Shown here in pieces: positions 1 to 10,239 of a DNA stretch of 64,000 nt; within the stretch, counting starts at the first letter, position 1; each line of letters starts with the position of its first letter. The notes beneath the pieces were generated by a model that made no database searches, was not told the DNA's origin, and saw only the letters and a program-made list of their open reading frames with translations. The stretch is from Ascaphus truei. Lineage: Eukaryota; Chordata; Amphibia; Anura; Ascaphidae. Both the position numbers and the translations under genes were made by a program. The DNA lies in NCBI GenBank assembly GCA_036426205.1, contig CM071568.1, positions 218,176,654 through 218,240,653 of the forward strand, read 5' to 3'.

Positions 1-387
1 GCTAGTAGAAACGCCGCAATAGCCGGGACATAGTGCGGACGACCCCCTAGTGCCCTGCTACTGGGATGGAGTGGGTTTCCTGCAACAACTGCTACCTTTA
101 CTCCCTAGGTACCACTAACGTTCTTCTACCAGTCCATACCCTATTTGGAGCACCAGGAGCTTGCTCCCGGTACAAGTGCCCACGGTACCAGAGATATCGA
201 TCCGACCCACCCTAAGAGGCAGACTGGGACGCCCAAAGTCTCATGCCCTCTAAGCTGGGATCGGACCGCACTGCTTCTCTGAACCGTGTATTCAGCTCCG
301 GCCACTAAGTCAGGGGATGGGGAAACAGGGACGTTGGCAAGGAGGTCAGGACACAGTACAGACTCGGTCTGGCTTGTTTGGTCATCT
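1..387 (-). pseudogene. Continuation of the Gypsy Pol linker, no domain recognised
   Basis: This stretch lies downstream of the protease on the minus strand. A frame shifted relative to the protease stays open to about position 141, and its composition (proline- and serine-rich) fits the spacer between protease and the next enzyme. The rest cannot be assigned. The element probably continues beyond the left edge. Confidence 0.4.
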
Positions 388-801
388 TCACAAGAACCGC
401 AGGAATCGTGGTCCCAAATGCAGGGTGACAGTGATCTCTTCAGTGGGCAGGGGTACCAAAGGCTCCCCTGTCTGGGCAATTGCCCGACTTTGGCTACTTG
501 TGACTGCAGCCATAGGAGCATCTTGGTGTGCAAAAAAACAGATGAGGTGTCCCAGGTCGTTATCGAGTAGCACCTCAGTATTCAACCCTGGCAAAACACC
601 CACATCTCTTATTCCTCGACCGGCACCCCAGTCAAGAAACACCTGGGCGACCTGGATTGACCGAGGTCCCCCATCTGGCATGGTGACCTGCATCTCTGGT
701 CCAGAGAGCAGCTCCCCTGGGCTAACCATATCAGGTCGCACCAGGGTAACTGTGGCACCGGAGTCAATCTGGCCAGCTGCCTGGTGATCTCCAATGGTCA
801 C
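388..801 (-). pseudogene. Ty3/Gypsy aspartic protease remnant
   Basis: Seen: an open minus-strand reading frame of about 137 codons with the motif DSGATVTLV near its start, the D-S/T-G active-site loop of a retropepsin followed by the usual hydrophobic strand. A second hydrophobic stretch (GVLPGLNTEVLLDNDL) fits the later conserved part of the fold, ending in an ILGxDL-like turn. In the living element this enzyme cuts the Gag-Pol polyprotein. It follows the zinc-knuckle Gag in the same direction with a short gap, so both belong to one inserted element. The frame breaks near 388; translation continues in another frame to about 141 as a linker with no recognisable domain. No reverse transcriptase is visible before the window edge. 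Confidence 0.75.
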
Positions 802-869
802 TGGTCACAAATGCTTCCTCCGAACAACATTTGCTTGCAGCCTTACGGATGCAACTGGGTGCCCATCTG

Positions 870-1330
870 TCACCACTGCCATGCCGCCTGTAGAGGGTGT
901 AGGAACCACCGCCTATGTCCGCTGCTGAACCTGTTGGACATCTGCTTACTGCTCCTCAGTTGGAGCCAGCCCCTTGGAGGTGACTGGTTTTGCTGTTGTA
1001 GTGCGTTGCCCCGGAGGGGGGTAACTGGAATGCCACAGGTCAGGCAATCGGGCTTCAAGTGCTCAGTCCGGTTGCAGTGGTAGCACAGCGCTTCATGCGC
1101 AAATCCTGCAGGCTTGGCTGCATTCTCCCCAGGGGGAGGCTTTGTCCTCCAGTTTGGGACAGCATTAAAATCCACTGGGGGTTACCTGCCCGACTGGCAG
1201 GAGCCGCAGTATTTGGTGCCACCTGCATCCTATGCATAGGTCGGGTGGTCACAAAATCATCTGCCAGGGTGGCTGCTTCCTCTCAGTTGGCTGGCTTGCG
1301 GCCAAGGACCCACTCCCGGACATTTGGCAG
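870..1330 (-). pseudogene. Ty3/Gypsy Gag remnant (SCAN-like end and CCHC zinc knuckle)
   Basis: Seen: on the minus strand, about 1330 to 1260 reads as a helix of the form VREWVLGRKPAN, a stop, then EEAATLADDF. This resembles the last helix of the SCAN domain, which vertebrates took from the Gag of Gmr1-type Gypsy elements. Further on, near 1090-1050, lies CYHCNRTEHLKPDC, a C-X2-C-X4-H-X4-C zinc knuckle that in intact elements binds genomic RNA in the particle. The in-frame stop in the helix shows that the copy is dead. The Gag N-terminal part is missing because a pyrimidine minisatellite follows at 1330. The protease lies directly downstream on the same strand. The SCAN assignment is from memory of the family; the zinc knuckle is clear. 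Confidence 0.72.
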
Positions 1331-2010
1331 ACACCTCTCCCCCTCCCTCTCATTCTCCCCTTCCTTACTCTCATTCTCTCTCCCCTCCCTCTCATTCTCT
1401 CCCACCTCCTCTCATTCTCCCCTTCCTTACTCTCATTCTCTCTCCCCTCTCTCTCATTCTCTCCCACCTCCCTCTCATTCTCTCATCCTCTCCCCTCTAA
1501 TTTTCTCTCCCCCACCTCACATTCTCTCTTTCCCCACCTCTCATTCTCTCCCAACTCCTTCTCATTCCCTCCCCCTCCCTTTCATTCTCTCTCCCTCCTT
1601 CTATCCCCTCTTCATTCTCTCTCCCCTCATTCTCTCCTTCTCACACTTTCCCCTTGCTTCTCACTCTCACCCTTACTCTCATTCTCTCCCCCTCCCTCTC
1701 ATTCTCCCCCTCCCTCTCATTCTCCCTCTCCCTCTCATTCTCCCCCTCCCTCTCATTCTCTCTCCCTCCTTCTCATTCTCTCCCCCTCTCTCATTCTCTC
1801 CCCACCTCCTACTCATTTTCACCCCCTTCCTCTAATTCTTTCCCCCTGTTTAATTCTCTCCTTTCTCCTCACTATCTCCCCTGCCTCTCAATCTCTCTTC
1901 CTCACCCCCGTTACACTCTCACCCTCCTCTCCCTCTTATTCTCTCCCTCACATTGTCTCACCCCCAAATTCCACCCCCCCTCCACCGACATTCCCTTCCC
2001 CACCACCCTC
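1330..2010. repeat. Pyrimidine minisatellite, unit about 18 bp (CTCATTCTCTCCCCCTCC)
   Basis: Degenerate tandem copies of a CT-rich unit built on TCATTCTCTCCCCCTCCC. The plus strand is open for about 300 codons only because the unit lacks stops; this is not a gene. The array begins exactly where the Gag remnant stops, so it may have grown inside the transposon. Confidence 0.9.
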
Positions 2011-2270
2011 TCATTTTCTTTCCCTCACCCAGACAGGACAGACACAGGAAACACAACACACTTACACATACCAGGACAAAACAAAGACACACAGACACAC
2101 AGACAAACAGAAACACAGACACACAGTCTCACCTCTCTCCTGCCCATGCTGATTCCCCTTCTCCTTGGCCCCACCCCAAGGCTCCTGACCACCTCCTGAT
2201 TAGCTACATTACCCAGCAGCAGCAAATCAGGATGGAGGAAGCAGCCCACCCCCTAGCAACAACCCTGCAT
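2010..2270. other. CA-rich spacer inside the minisatellite
   Basis: The CT array is interrupted by ACAGACACACAG-like repeats (about 2075-2130) and then by about 140 bp of mixed sequence. No coding content was recognised. Confidence 0.6.
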
Positions 2271-2790
2271 TCTTCCCCCCTCCTTCTCATTCTCTTCCCC
2301 CTTTCACTCACTCCCCCTTTTTTCATTCGCTCCCCCCCTCTCATTTTCTCTCCCATCCTTCTCATCCTCTCCCCCTTATTCTCTCCCTCCTTACTCTCAT
2401 TCTCCCCCTCCTAATTCTTGCCCTTTCTCTCATGTTCTCCCCTTTCTCTCATTCTTTCCCCCTCCCTCTCATTCTCTCTCCATTTCCTTTCATTGTCTCC
2501 TCCTCATTCTCATTCTCTCTCCCTCTCATTCTCTCTCCCTTCACTTTCATTCTCTCTCCCCTTGCTCATTCTCTCCACCCTTCTAATTCTCTGCCCTCCT
2601 ACACATTCTCTCCCCCTCCCTATCATACTCTCCCCCTCCTCTTATTTTCTCCCCTCTCCTTCTCATTATCTCCCCCATACCCTATCATTCTCTGTCCACT
2701 TCTTCTCATTCTTTCCCCCTCTCATCCTCCCTCCCTCACCCCTTCCCTGTAATTCTCTCACCCTCCTCTCCCTCTCATTCTCACAATTCT
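2270..2790. repeat. Pyrimidine minisatellite, second block
   Basis: Same CTCATTCTCTCCCCCTCC-type unit as the block starting at 1330, after the spacer. Units vary from 15 to 20 bp. Confidence 0.88.
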
Positions 2791-3172
2791 GTGTTTCCAT
2801 GTATGGCGCTGTACATACAGTACTGAGAGCCTTTGGAATACTGATACCAAGAGGAGAGGGGTTACCTGTGCCAGCTCCCTCACACATGGTGCTGGGTGGC
2901 GTCTCGGTCTCCTGAAACCGTTCACACCACGGCACAGACATCATGGAGTAATACATGCTCCCACTGTATCTACATGATAATTGACTCCTCTCATTTGCGT
3001 CCGTCGTAACCGTTCCTATCAAAGTAAAACAACAGTCGTTAAACTATTATGATATTGTAGCATGGTCGTGGAAGGGGGGTGTTGTCTAGAAATTCCCTTC
3101 CTTCTATAGGCTCAAATCTGCTGGTTCTTGGTCTCCTATCCCATTTCCTGGTGCTTGAGGATTTACAGTATA
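2791..3172. other. No gene recognised
   Basis: Mixed-composition sequence. A minus-strand frame of about 118 codons overlaps it (2666-3022), but its C-terminal part is translated minisatellite and the remainder matches no family known to me. Confidence 0.5.
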
Positions 3173-3513
3173 CAGCTCAACCCCATTATAACGCTGTGCT
3201 TGGGGTCCAAAGAATCACATCGCGTTATAAGCGGATTGCGTTAGAAATAATGTACAATTGTATGCATTCTACAATAAAGTATTTAAGATACCAATAATCA
3301 AGTTGTAAAGTATTCATAAATACGAAAATTGGGAGCCAAGCTTGCATCGCGTTAGAAATAATGTACAATTGTATGCATTATACAATAAAGTATTTAAGAT
3401 ACCAATAATCAAGTTGTAAAGTATTCATAAATACGAAAATTGGGAGCCACGCTTGCATCGCGTTATAAGCGGATTCGCGTTGTAACAGATCGCGTTATAA
3501 CGGGGTTCAGCTG
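3173..3513. mobile_element. Pogo/Tigger-like MITE with TA target duplication
   Basis: Terminal inverted repeats: the left end is CAGCTCAACCCCATTATAAC and the right end, read inward, is CAGCTGAACCCCGTTATAAC. Both are flanked by TA (3171-3172 and 3514-3515), the Tc1/mariner superfamily signature. The inside is AT-rich with GCGTTATAAGCGG motifs and has no coding capacity. It contains a 111-bp tandem duplication (see the separate entry). Confidence 0.85.
3238..3459. repeat. 111-bp tandem duplication inside the MITE
   Basis: Two head-to-tail units, 3238-3348 and 3349-3459, both beginning GCGTTAGAAATAATG and ending CTTGCATC. They differ at only a few positions, for example ATTC versus ATTA near the first ATGCAT. 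Confidence 0.9.
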
Positions 3514-3515
3514 TA

Positions 3516-5279
3516 TTAGGCAGCCAATGCTTATATTTATCCTAAACTTACCTTAGGCATTGGCTCCCTATAATTATTATGTAACCATTCCTACCACGGT
3601 ACATAACAGGTTTGCAAGTGTTGCCGCTCGTGGGACATTGTCTTAAACCTGGGCATTGTATAATATTTTATACCAATAAACACTCTTAAATTCTACACAT
3701 ATGCTCTTCATTTTTATGGCATTTGTTTTATTCTAGCATCCATTATGTTTCATACTACTATTCTCACATGAGATTATATTATGACTATGTCACTATTATG
3801 GTTTTGACTGCACGAGAATTGTGGCTTTCTGATCCACTATTTTTGAATTTAGTGATTTTCATTTTTTTCCCCTTCATATTTCCATGGTTCTAGGTTGAAA
3901 GACAGAGGTATGTGATTTTCATGAAATAAGAGCATGGTCCCTGCTGATCTCTAAAGTGTAAACTTGATTTTTCTTTTATCGGGAATTTTACAATCAGGCT
4001 CTGCCCCAGCTAAAATACTGCTGCAGAAGGCATACGACATACATGCCAAACAGTTTCAAAACCAAAAAAAAAAAAAAAATACTTTTTAAGCTGCTGCTAG
4101 GAAATTCTACAGTATGTTAATCAATCGCTAAAATGTGTGCCAGGGGAAATACTATGAATACAAAAGAATCTATTTTCAAGCTAGACAAATACTAGAAAAT
4201 ATCCACTTATTTTGTAATATTCTTAAAAACGTGTTTTTCCTTTTTTTATATCATTGTTATAAACATCTTGGGGCAATTATTTTATTTTGCAAGTGATTGC
4301 AGTAATATTTGATATCTCCAAACAGTATGACTTCCTCGGTTTCAGCAGATGCTTCACTGCAGATCAATTTGATTTTACAGCTACTGTATAAATTGTATAA
4401 GAGAATATCTCTGAGGTGCTGATGCTAATTGCACTTTCATCATGTTTTTGTACCTTAGAGGTAAAAGTGATAACATTTTCTTTATTGACAAAGCAGTCTC
4501 TAGTTAGTTGTTGAAGAAAGCATATGTCTAAACTACGTGGTGTGGCACAATATATATTCCCATTCAGCACAGTATGTTATACTGTATGAAAAAGTTTAGA
4601 TGGCCTTGGTTGTGACATTCATACCATAAAAATGTGTCTTCACTAGTAAGTGCCACTTGTAATCAGTTTTGAAACTATTTAATCAGCAATCCTCCTTACT
4701 AAGTCCCAGCACAGCTCAGGAACAGATAATGTAGGCAGGTTTTGTGAATTTCTGAAAAACAATTGCCAAATATTTCCCTAATATTAGATCTAGCTCTAAC
4801 TAATTTTTTAAATAGTCCTTAAAACACCAAATAGTATACAAAAATGAATGATGTGCATTAATATATTAATGCTCATACTCATGCAGAATGTACAGTAAGA
4901 AGTCCATTGAGAGGATGTGAGTTAGTGTCCCACAGAACTAGAAGGCCCCTTATTCCTCCTTCTTGCTGTGTCCCTCCTCTTAGTTGTTTATTTGTTGATT
5001 GTGTGAATTGTACTTTGTACTGATTGCTAACTTTGTCAGATTGAGAAAACACATGTAAATTAAAAAAAGAGACTAAAGTAAAAACCAAAAATTGAATAGG
5101 AAAAGAAAAATATACAGTGTGTGCTTCTGTTTCATTTAAATATATGGGTTGGTAGACTGCCCATGGTCCTTCTTGTGACACCTGAGGTTCGGTTTAGGGG
5201 TTTTGTCTGCTGGGCTATTTGAAATGACCATTTACCAGATTAAGGGCCTGGTTTGCTGGTGGTATGGAATGTATGTATG
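3516..5279. other. AT-rich stretch with no recognised gene
   Basis: Nothing coding or repetitive was recognised except an A-run of about 16 at 4064-4079 and five TACAGTA/TACTGTA heptamers. Short open frames (68 codons at 4364-4570, 100 codons at 4879-5181, both minus) show no family resemblance and are probably chance. Confidence 0.5.
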
Positions 5280-5283
5280 CATG

Positions 5284-6121
5284 TGTAACGGATTTTCGGG
5301 CCTAGCCTGACCCACCCAATCTCACATTGGCCCCTGTGGTCTAACCAGCCCCCATTACAGTGTAGTGTCTGGTGGTGCACCTGTTGGCAACAGGACTCCT
5401 GAGTCTCCCGCATGATGTTGTGTGGGGATTGCCAACCCAGACAGGCAGCTGAGGTAGTGTGCATGAGTCCTACCTATATCCAGTGCAGCGCCTCCACCTC
5501 ATCAGGATCCCTGCGTCCGCATGGGGATGATTCTGATGAGGAACTCCTCTGTGGTGCCTTCCTCTGCAGAGTAATCCCAGACTCACACACGAGGGTATCT
5601 TTGATCAAGGTCATCTTTATTGGCATGGTGGTATGGGCCAGCTGCCCCTCACAGCTATCAGCTTAGTCGCTCATTCCTTTGCTACACTCCATCTGGAAAG
5701 TTCCTCCTTCTCCTAATGGAGTTGCTTTCCACCTCTCCCCTTAGGGAGATTCAACAGCTTCTCTGTCTCTCTGCTCAGAGCTGCACAGACTCACAGCTAG
5801 CATGAGACTACTGCAACACTGTTGCAGACCTTCATGTGCCTCTTACTGAACAGAGGCAGCACAACACAGGAAACTGAACTGACAGGAACTGAACCACTAA
5901 CTTTAGGCAGTGCTGTGTCTTATATCACCTCAGGAACAGGCACATCTCTGATGTCACTAAGGGTGGACACCAAGCATGTTGTCACTTCCTTTGGGACATA
6001 TGACACCTCACCAGGGTTTGAGGGCAAACCTCCATGATGACTACTGGCAATCCTGCATACTTACCAGATTTACTGCCAGCATGAGAAAGAGTTATGTACA
6101 CCAATTTTACACATGGCTACA
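5284..6121 (-). mobile_element. Solo LTR (Gypsy type), family TGTAGCCATG...CCGTTACA
   Basis: This 838-bp segment is flanked by the 4-bp direct repeat CATG (5280-5283 and 6122-6125) and has canonical TG...CA ends when read on the minus strand. It is homologous along its length to 40954-41775 on the plus strand. Read on the minus strand it has a TATA-like GATATAAGA (about 5919-5926) and a downstream AATAAA (complement at 5616-5621), the normal promoter then poly(A) order of an LTR. No internal retrotransposon sequence adjoins it, so the two LTRs of an earlier insertion have recombined to leave one. The plus-strand open frames inside are incidental. Confidence 0.9.
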
Positions 6122-6133
6122 CATGCATGTATG

Positions 6134-6289
6134 CAGTGTTCGACAAACCTATACATTTGCTCGCCTGGGGCGAGTGGATTTAACCCCCGGGCGAGTAAAT
6201 ATTGGCCCAAGCAGCACACGTTTGGTACTAGGTGGCGAGTAGATTTTTTTGTGTGGCGAGTAGATTTTTTGGTGATTTGTCAACCACTG
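6134..6289. mobile_element. Small hAT MITE, 8-bp target duplication CATGTATG
   Basis: Ends CAGTGTTCGACAAACC and GATTTGTCAACCACTG are imperfect inverted repeats flanked by CATGTATG at 6126-6133 and 6290-6297. Length is 156 bp, with GGCGAGTAGATTTTTT repeated inside. The 8-bp duplication and CAG(T)G ends are diagnostic of hAT. Confidence 0.88.
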
Positions 6290-6297
6290 CATGTATG

Positions 6298-7600
6298 TAT
6301 ATCTTTATATAGCGCCATCCAGGTAAATAGCGCTTCACAGCAGTAATACACTTGACATAATAATATAACACATAATGGGAATAAGCACTTCAGACATGAC
6401 AGTAGGAAAGGGAGTCCCTGCACTGAAAAGCTTATAATCTACATGATAATTAGGGACAATTTGTAGGTTAGTGTTATGGTAAGTGTATCTGCAAAGGGTC
6501 AATGTCAGTGCATCCGAAATGTATAGCATCAGCCAGCAGAGCTAGGCATATGCTTCGTTAAAGAGGTGTGTTTTTGGATAGGTATTAAAGGTGGAGAGAG
6601 ACGGTGCCAGTCAAATATTGAAAGGCAGGACATTCTAGAGGTGTCGGGTAGTGAGTGAGAGAGTTTTTAGACAGGATAGGGCTTTAGATTCAAAAGGGGT
6701 AGACAGAAGACATCCTTGAGCAGAACAAGGGTAGGTGTATAGCGAGAAACTAGGGCTGAGATGTAAGGAGGGGCAGATGAGTGTGTAGGCGTAAAAGTGA
6801 GGTGAAGAATTTTGAATTACAGAGTTTAATTAGAAGCCAGGAGAGGGATTACAGCAAGAGATACGCTGAGACAGATTTAGGAGAGAGTAAAGTGATTCTA
6901 GTGACAGCATTTAAGATAGATTATAAGGGAGACAGACGAGAGGCAGGAAGGCTGGACAGTTAAAGGTTACAATAGTCGAGACAGAAGAGAATGAGGGCCT
7001 GCATTAGAGGTTTAGAAGTAAGGGAAAGGAAAGGGGAAAGGGCATATCTTTGCAATGTTACGGAAGTAAAAACGATGTTTTTAGCTACATTGTGAATGTG
7101 AGAGGAGAATGTTAAGGAGGAGTCAAGTGTGACTCCTAGGCACTGAGGTCTAAGTAGAGAGTCAAAGACTGAAAACAGGGTTAGACTTGTGAGTGTTAAT
7201 TAGTGAAAAGTAGGTTTGTTTAGTCTGGGAGAGGGCAGAGTTGAAACAGGATAGGATAAATTTGTAGTGAATAAAGTCGCGAGAGTATGAGATTTCCACC
7301 ATAGGCGTTCAGAGGAGGGAGTTGGTATGAGGTTAGAGGGGTTCACTCCACAAGGAGAAGAAGTTGCATATGAGAGGTGAGAATGAGAAAATCTAAAAAT
7401 TAAGGAGGAGAAGCAAGGAAATAATGTGAGGAGGATTTGTAAGGGTGTGTTTTAGAGTAAGGGGTAATGCTGAGTGGAGCCAAAAAGTGCAGATAATAAA
7501 GGAGTTCATATGAACTGAGAAGTGGATAAGGAAGGAGAGATGTTAGAGTGAATATAAATAGCAGAGGAGGAATGGCAGTTCGGTGTTGAGTAGCCTAAAT
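6298..7600 (-). pseudogene. L2/CR1-type LINE, decayed end of ORF2 plus 3' UTR
   Basis: On the minus strand, 7000-6560 translates in broken frames to the typical tail of L2-type ORF2: LPASRLSPL, SILNAVTRITLL, and finally a KTHLFNEAY-like box at about 6575-6545. This is the region after the reverse transcriptase. It is followed by the family 3' UTR with TTATAAGCTTTTCAGTGCAG then GGACTCCC, and by GCGCTATATAAAGATATACAT, ending in an ATGT-rich tail at 6290-6310. The same 3' end recurs at 21712-22050. Stops and frameshifts are frequent. The upstream (right) limit is uncertain because the element is truncated; similarity fades near 7560-7600. Confidence 0.78.
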
Positions 7601-7845
7601 GGCTGGGCACTAAAAATGGAGCTAGGACAAGGGAAATGTACAAAATGTCAGAAATTCAATATAAGAATTGTGGGGCTGCAGAATGAAGGGTGCTGTGTCT
7701 TGAGTCTGTGATAGAAAATGTCCTCCTTTCCAACACGAGCAAAAAACAAAGGGGGGATAGGGAGTGATCAACTAAGATCCATACTAATTTAATGAGAAAT
7801 CGATAATTAACAGGTGGGTGCAAAACTGTGAACTGAAGTGAATCA
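7601..7845. other. No gene recognised
   Basis: Purine-rich single-copy-looking sequence between the L2 remnant and the PLE-like unit. Confidence 0.4.
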
Positions 7846-8062
7846 GGAAAAATGGAGAGCACACAAGGCAGTGCACTCGATAGGGAATTCACTTAGATGC
7901 ACACCACTAACATATAAAATATAACCTTTATTGACATTACATAAAACATATATTACCGATAATGTAGGTGTAACCAAAATTTAAAAATGAGTTTGACGAA
8001 CTGTCTGTCACCTGATCTAAATACTTAACCACTTAATAGAACGTTAAACTAATGATCTAGGA

Positions 8063-8398
8063 CAGGGGAGCGCAAACTTTTGGTGCTGCGCCCCCCTGTC
8101 ACTCTGCCCCGGCTCTCGCGCCCCCTGCCTACCTTCAGCCGCGTCATATGACGCTGCGTGGGCGTGTGACGTCAGGTCACATGGTGACGCGGCGTCTATT
8201 GACGCCGCGTTGCCATGGCGACGCAACACAGACGGCTGAATCCCGGTAAGTAAACAGTTGCAGGGGCCTCACGCGATCCCCCGGCATTTCATTTAAATGC
8301 CTGGGGGAAGAGCGCGGGGCCTCTGCAACTGCCCGCGCCCCCCCAGCACAATCTCCTGCCCCCCCTGGGGGTCGCGCCCCCCACTTTGCGCACCGCTG
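8063..8398. mobile_element. hAT MITE, 8-bp target duplication ATCTAGGA
   Basis: This 336-bp GC-rich element has ends CAGGGGAGCGCAAACTTT and, read inward from the right, CAGCGGTGCGCAAAGTGG. It is flanked by ATCTAGGA at 8055-8062 and 8399-8406. The interior carries nested palindromes (GCGGCGTCTATTGACGCCGC at 8189-8208) and two GTGACG/TGACGTCA CRE-like sites near 8166-8186. No coding capacity. Confidence 0.95.
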
Positions 8399-8833
8399 AT
8401 CTAGGAGATACAAGGCAAATACAGCAGTGGTATTAGTAAACCACCTAGGACAAAAAACTAAATTGCACCAAGAAATGCCATATAATGATAGTATCAGGTT
8501 AGGTGCATATAGTTACTACCATGGGTATAATGTAACCTCAGATAAAATCTAATAGAGGTATATATCAGGGACAGGGAACTCCCTTAATGGTCAAGTAAAA
8601 GTGTGGAAAATCCTGACATCACAGAACAGCACTGTACCTATATAGCGCAGATATAGATGCAGGTGTAATAAGCCTTAAGCACCACACATACAGACACAGG
8701 CACAACAAGATAGTGCCAGTATGTGAATCCCGAAATAAATCTACCTATGGTGATGTAACTTTTGGTCAGCTGTGAGATCGTCAAGCTAAAGTAAAAAGAC
8801 TTCCAAGTAGGAGTCTTACAACATCGCTACGTG

Positions 8834-8876
8834 CCCTACGCACATTTCCCTCAAGCTATGGAGCTTCCTCAGGGAA
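8834..8876 (-). ncRNA. Hammerhead-ribozyme-like motif
   Basis: Read on the minus strand: CTGAGGA (core CUGANGA), then AAGCT-CCAT-AGCTT able to pair as a stem, then GGAAA (core GAAA), then TGTGCGTA followed by GGG. The bases before CTGAGGA (TTCC) can pair with GGG after the presumed cleavage base, forming stem I. Stem III would be very short. The motif lies 30-45 bases downstream of a TATA box on the same strand. PLEs of many animals are known to carry minimal hammerheads in their terminal repeats. Activity is untested, and the stem II loop is longer than usual. Confidence 0.5.
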
Positions 8877-8903
8877 TTTTTTTGCAGCTGAAGAAAGGCA
8901 AAG

Positions 8904-8912
8904 CTATTTATA
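8904..8912 (-). promoter_or_regulatory. TATA box upstream of the hammerhead-like motif
   Basis: CCCCTATAAATAGC on the minus strand, preceded by two NRF1-type palindromes. Fits the promoter of the PLE-like terminal repeat. Confidence 0.5.
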
Positions 8913-8946
8913 GGGGATGATCACCATGACAACCTAATCGCAACAC

Positions 8947-9004
8947 TGCGCATGCGCAGATCAATAGTTAAAAAGTTGTAAGGAATTTACTCTGCGCATG
9001 CGCA
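8947..9004. promoter_or_regulatory. Two NRF1-like palindromes TGCGCATGCGCA
   Basis: Perfect 12-bp palindromes at 8947-8958 and 8993-9004, 46 bp apart. TGCGCATGCGCA is the consensus NRF1 site. They stand upstream (minus strand) of the TATA box at 8904-8912. Confidence 0.6.
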
Positions 9005-9165
9005 TATATCGCTATTCTACAGTGATGTTCTAATTGTACATTTATCATAGTGGACATCCCACGCATTAAAAGATCATTAACCAAGTTACAGTATTACTAA
9101 CCCCAAAGTAGCCATACAGCGGAGGCAGACTCACCTGTCTTGTGTGCTCTCCATTTTCCTTTCCA

Positions 9166-10070
9166 ACACCGTTCAATTCCATAATTCAGGGCCAATATGT
9201 GTAAAGTAGGCCACTTCTTTGTTCACTTCTGTTGAACTCTGTGGTAAACTCCACTTAAAAATTGGTGGTGGCTCCAAGATTGGCTGGGTCTGCTTGCCTA
9301 AAAGGCATTCTCCTTGGCTGGCATCTGATATGCCCCTGGTCGGAACCAGTGGGTCGGGCCGGCAGGTATAGTAACTCTGGGCTCTGTGCGTTGGGGTGAT
9401 GAACCTGGAAAGCTCCTGTTATTTGTTATATAGCACATTATCATTAACCATATAATTGCTGGAGAGTCCTGAATGGCATTAAAAAGCCATGGATTCTTTG
9501 CCCCTCCAGTGACTAAGAGGTTAAAAGGCTGAGGCCATGCCTTCTCAGTTCTTGTCTGAGGTCTGCTATTTGTTTAGAGAATGAGATGATTGGGATTGAG
9601 GTATGCAAGGGTGGGAGGGGGCCGAATAGCTGAGTCCAAAGTCATATTTTCTCTAGATAATAAACTTTATCATTTTAAGTAATTATGCACGTTTTTTTTG
9701 TACTGTTCCAATTTAGTAAGTTGGAAAACTAATAGTAATACATCATAATACCAAATAGATGTTAAGAAATATCTGTTGCTTTTATTCCGTTTTACTATCT
9801 TATGCTAAATACAAACCATGCATTTTAATTTGCTCAAGACTGATATCTTAGAAAATGCAAAATGTAGTGATGGATGGATAATAAATCAAGAAGCAGCCTA
9901 TCCCAATGTTGCTATTAGTGTTTTTTGTAGCTGTTTTAATTGGATTGTTCTGAGATTTTTTTTTACACTCCTGTGTATGGTAGACAGGTTTTTACATCGA
10001 CCAGATACATCCAAAAAAAGTTTGCAAATGCATTCTTCTTCACGTCTAGTAATAATAATGTAGTATATTT
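9166..10070. other. No gene recognised
   Basis: Mixed sequence, AT-rich after 9650. Short plus-strand frames near 9818-10134 have no recognised relatives. Confidence 0.45.
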
Positions 10071-10077
10071 CCTACAG

Positions 10078-10236
10078 CAGATGAAAAAAGGCAGTGCACT
10101 GCCGAAGAAGCAGGAGGAGGCGCACGGTAGCTAAAAAAAACACTTTATTCTATTGAGGGATCAGACATAGCCCCCTACAGCAGCAGCAGGTAACACACCT
10201 ACGCATTTTGGGCACACTGCCTTTTTTCATCTGCTC
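10078..10236. ncRNA. Inverted repeat carrying hammerhead-like cores on both arms
   Basis: Left arm, plus strand: CAGATGA, a run of A, GGCAGTG/CACTGCC (self-pairing), GAAG (10078-10110). Right arm, minus strand: CAGATGA (complement at 10227-10233), GGCA-GTG-TGCC, CAAAATGCGTAGGTG (complement at 10196-10210). Both follow the hammerhead order core-stem II-GAAA-like-ACGCGT-like but with substitutions in the core (CAGATGA for CUGAUGA; AAAA for GAAA). Probably a decayed PLE terminal-repeat pair. Confidence 0.42.
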
Positions 10237-10239
10237 CTG

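Larger units (their letters stand above)
7846..9165 (-). mobile_element. PLE-like non-autonomous unit bounded by inverted repeats
   Basis: The left edge (7846-7873, GGAGAGCACACAAGGCAG) returns inverted at the right edge (9129-9160, CTGTCTTGTGTGCTCTCC). Read on the minus strand, the right part has in order two NRF1-like palindromes, a TATA box and a hammerhead-like motif, as expected for a Penelope terminal repeat. No reverse transcriptase or endonuclease frame is visible. The hAT MITE at 8063-8398 inserted later. Assignment to PLE rests on the ribozyme-like motif and the inverted arms, not on protein. Confidence 0.55.

Noticed and set aside
1059..2414. Very long plus-strand open frames (up to 306 codons) rich in Ser, Pro, Leu
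   Set aside because: They are translated CT-rich minisatellite with no stops in the unit; three frames are open at once.
2666..3022. Possible host exon on the minus strand
   Set aside because: No splice sites or family resemblance were convincing, and one third of it is minisatellite.
5412..6242. Plus-strand frames of 60-88 codons, matched by a similar frame at 41238-41648 minus
   Set aside because: The similarity between them exists because both lie in copies of the same solo LTR, read antisense to its promoter.
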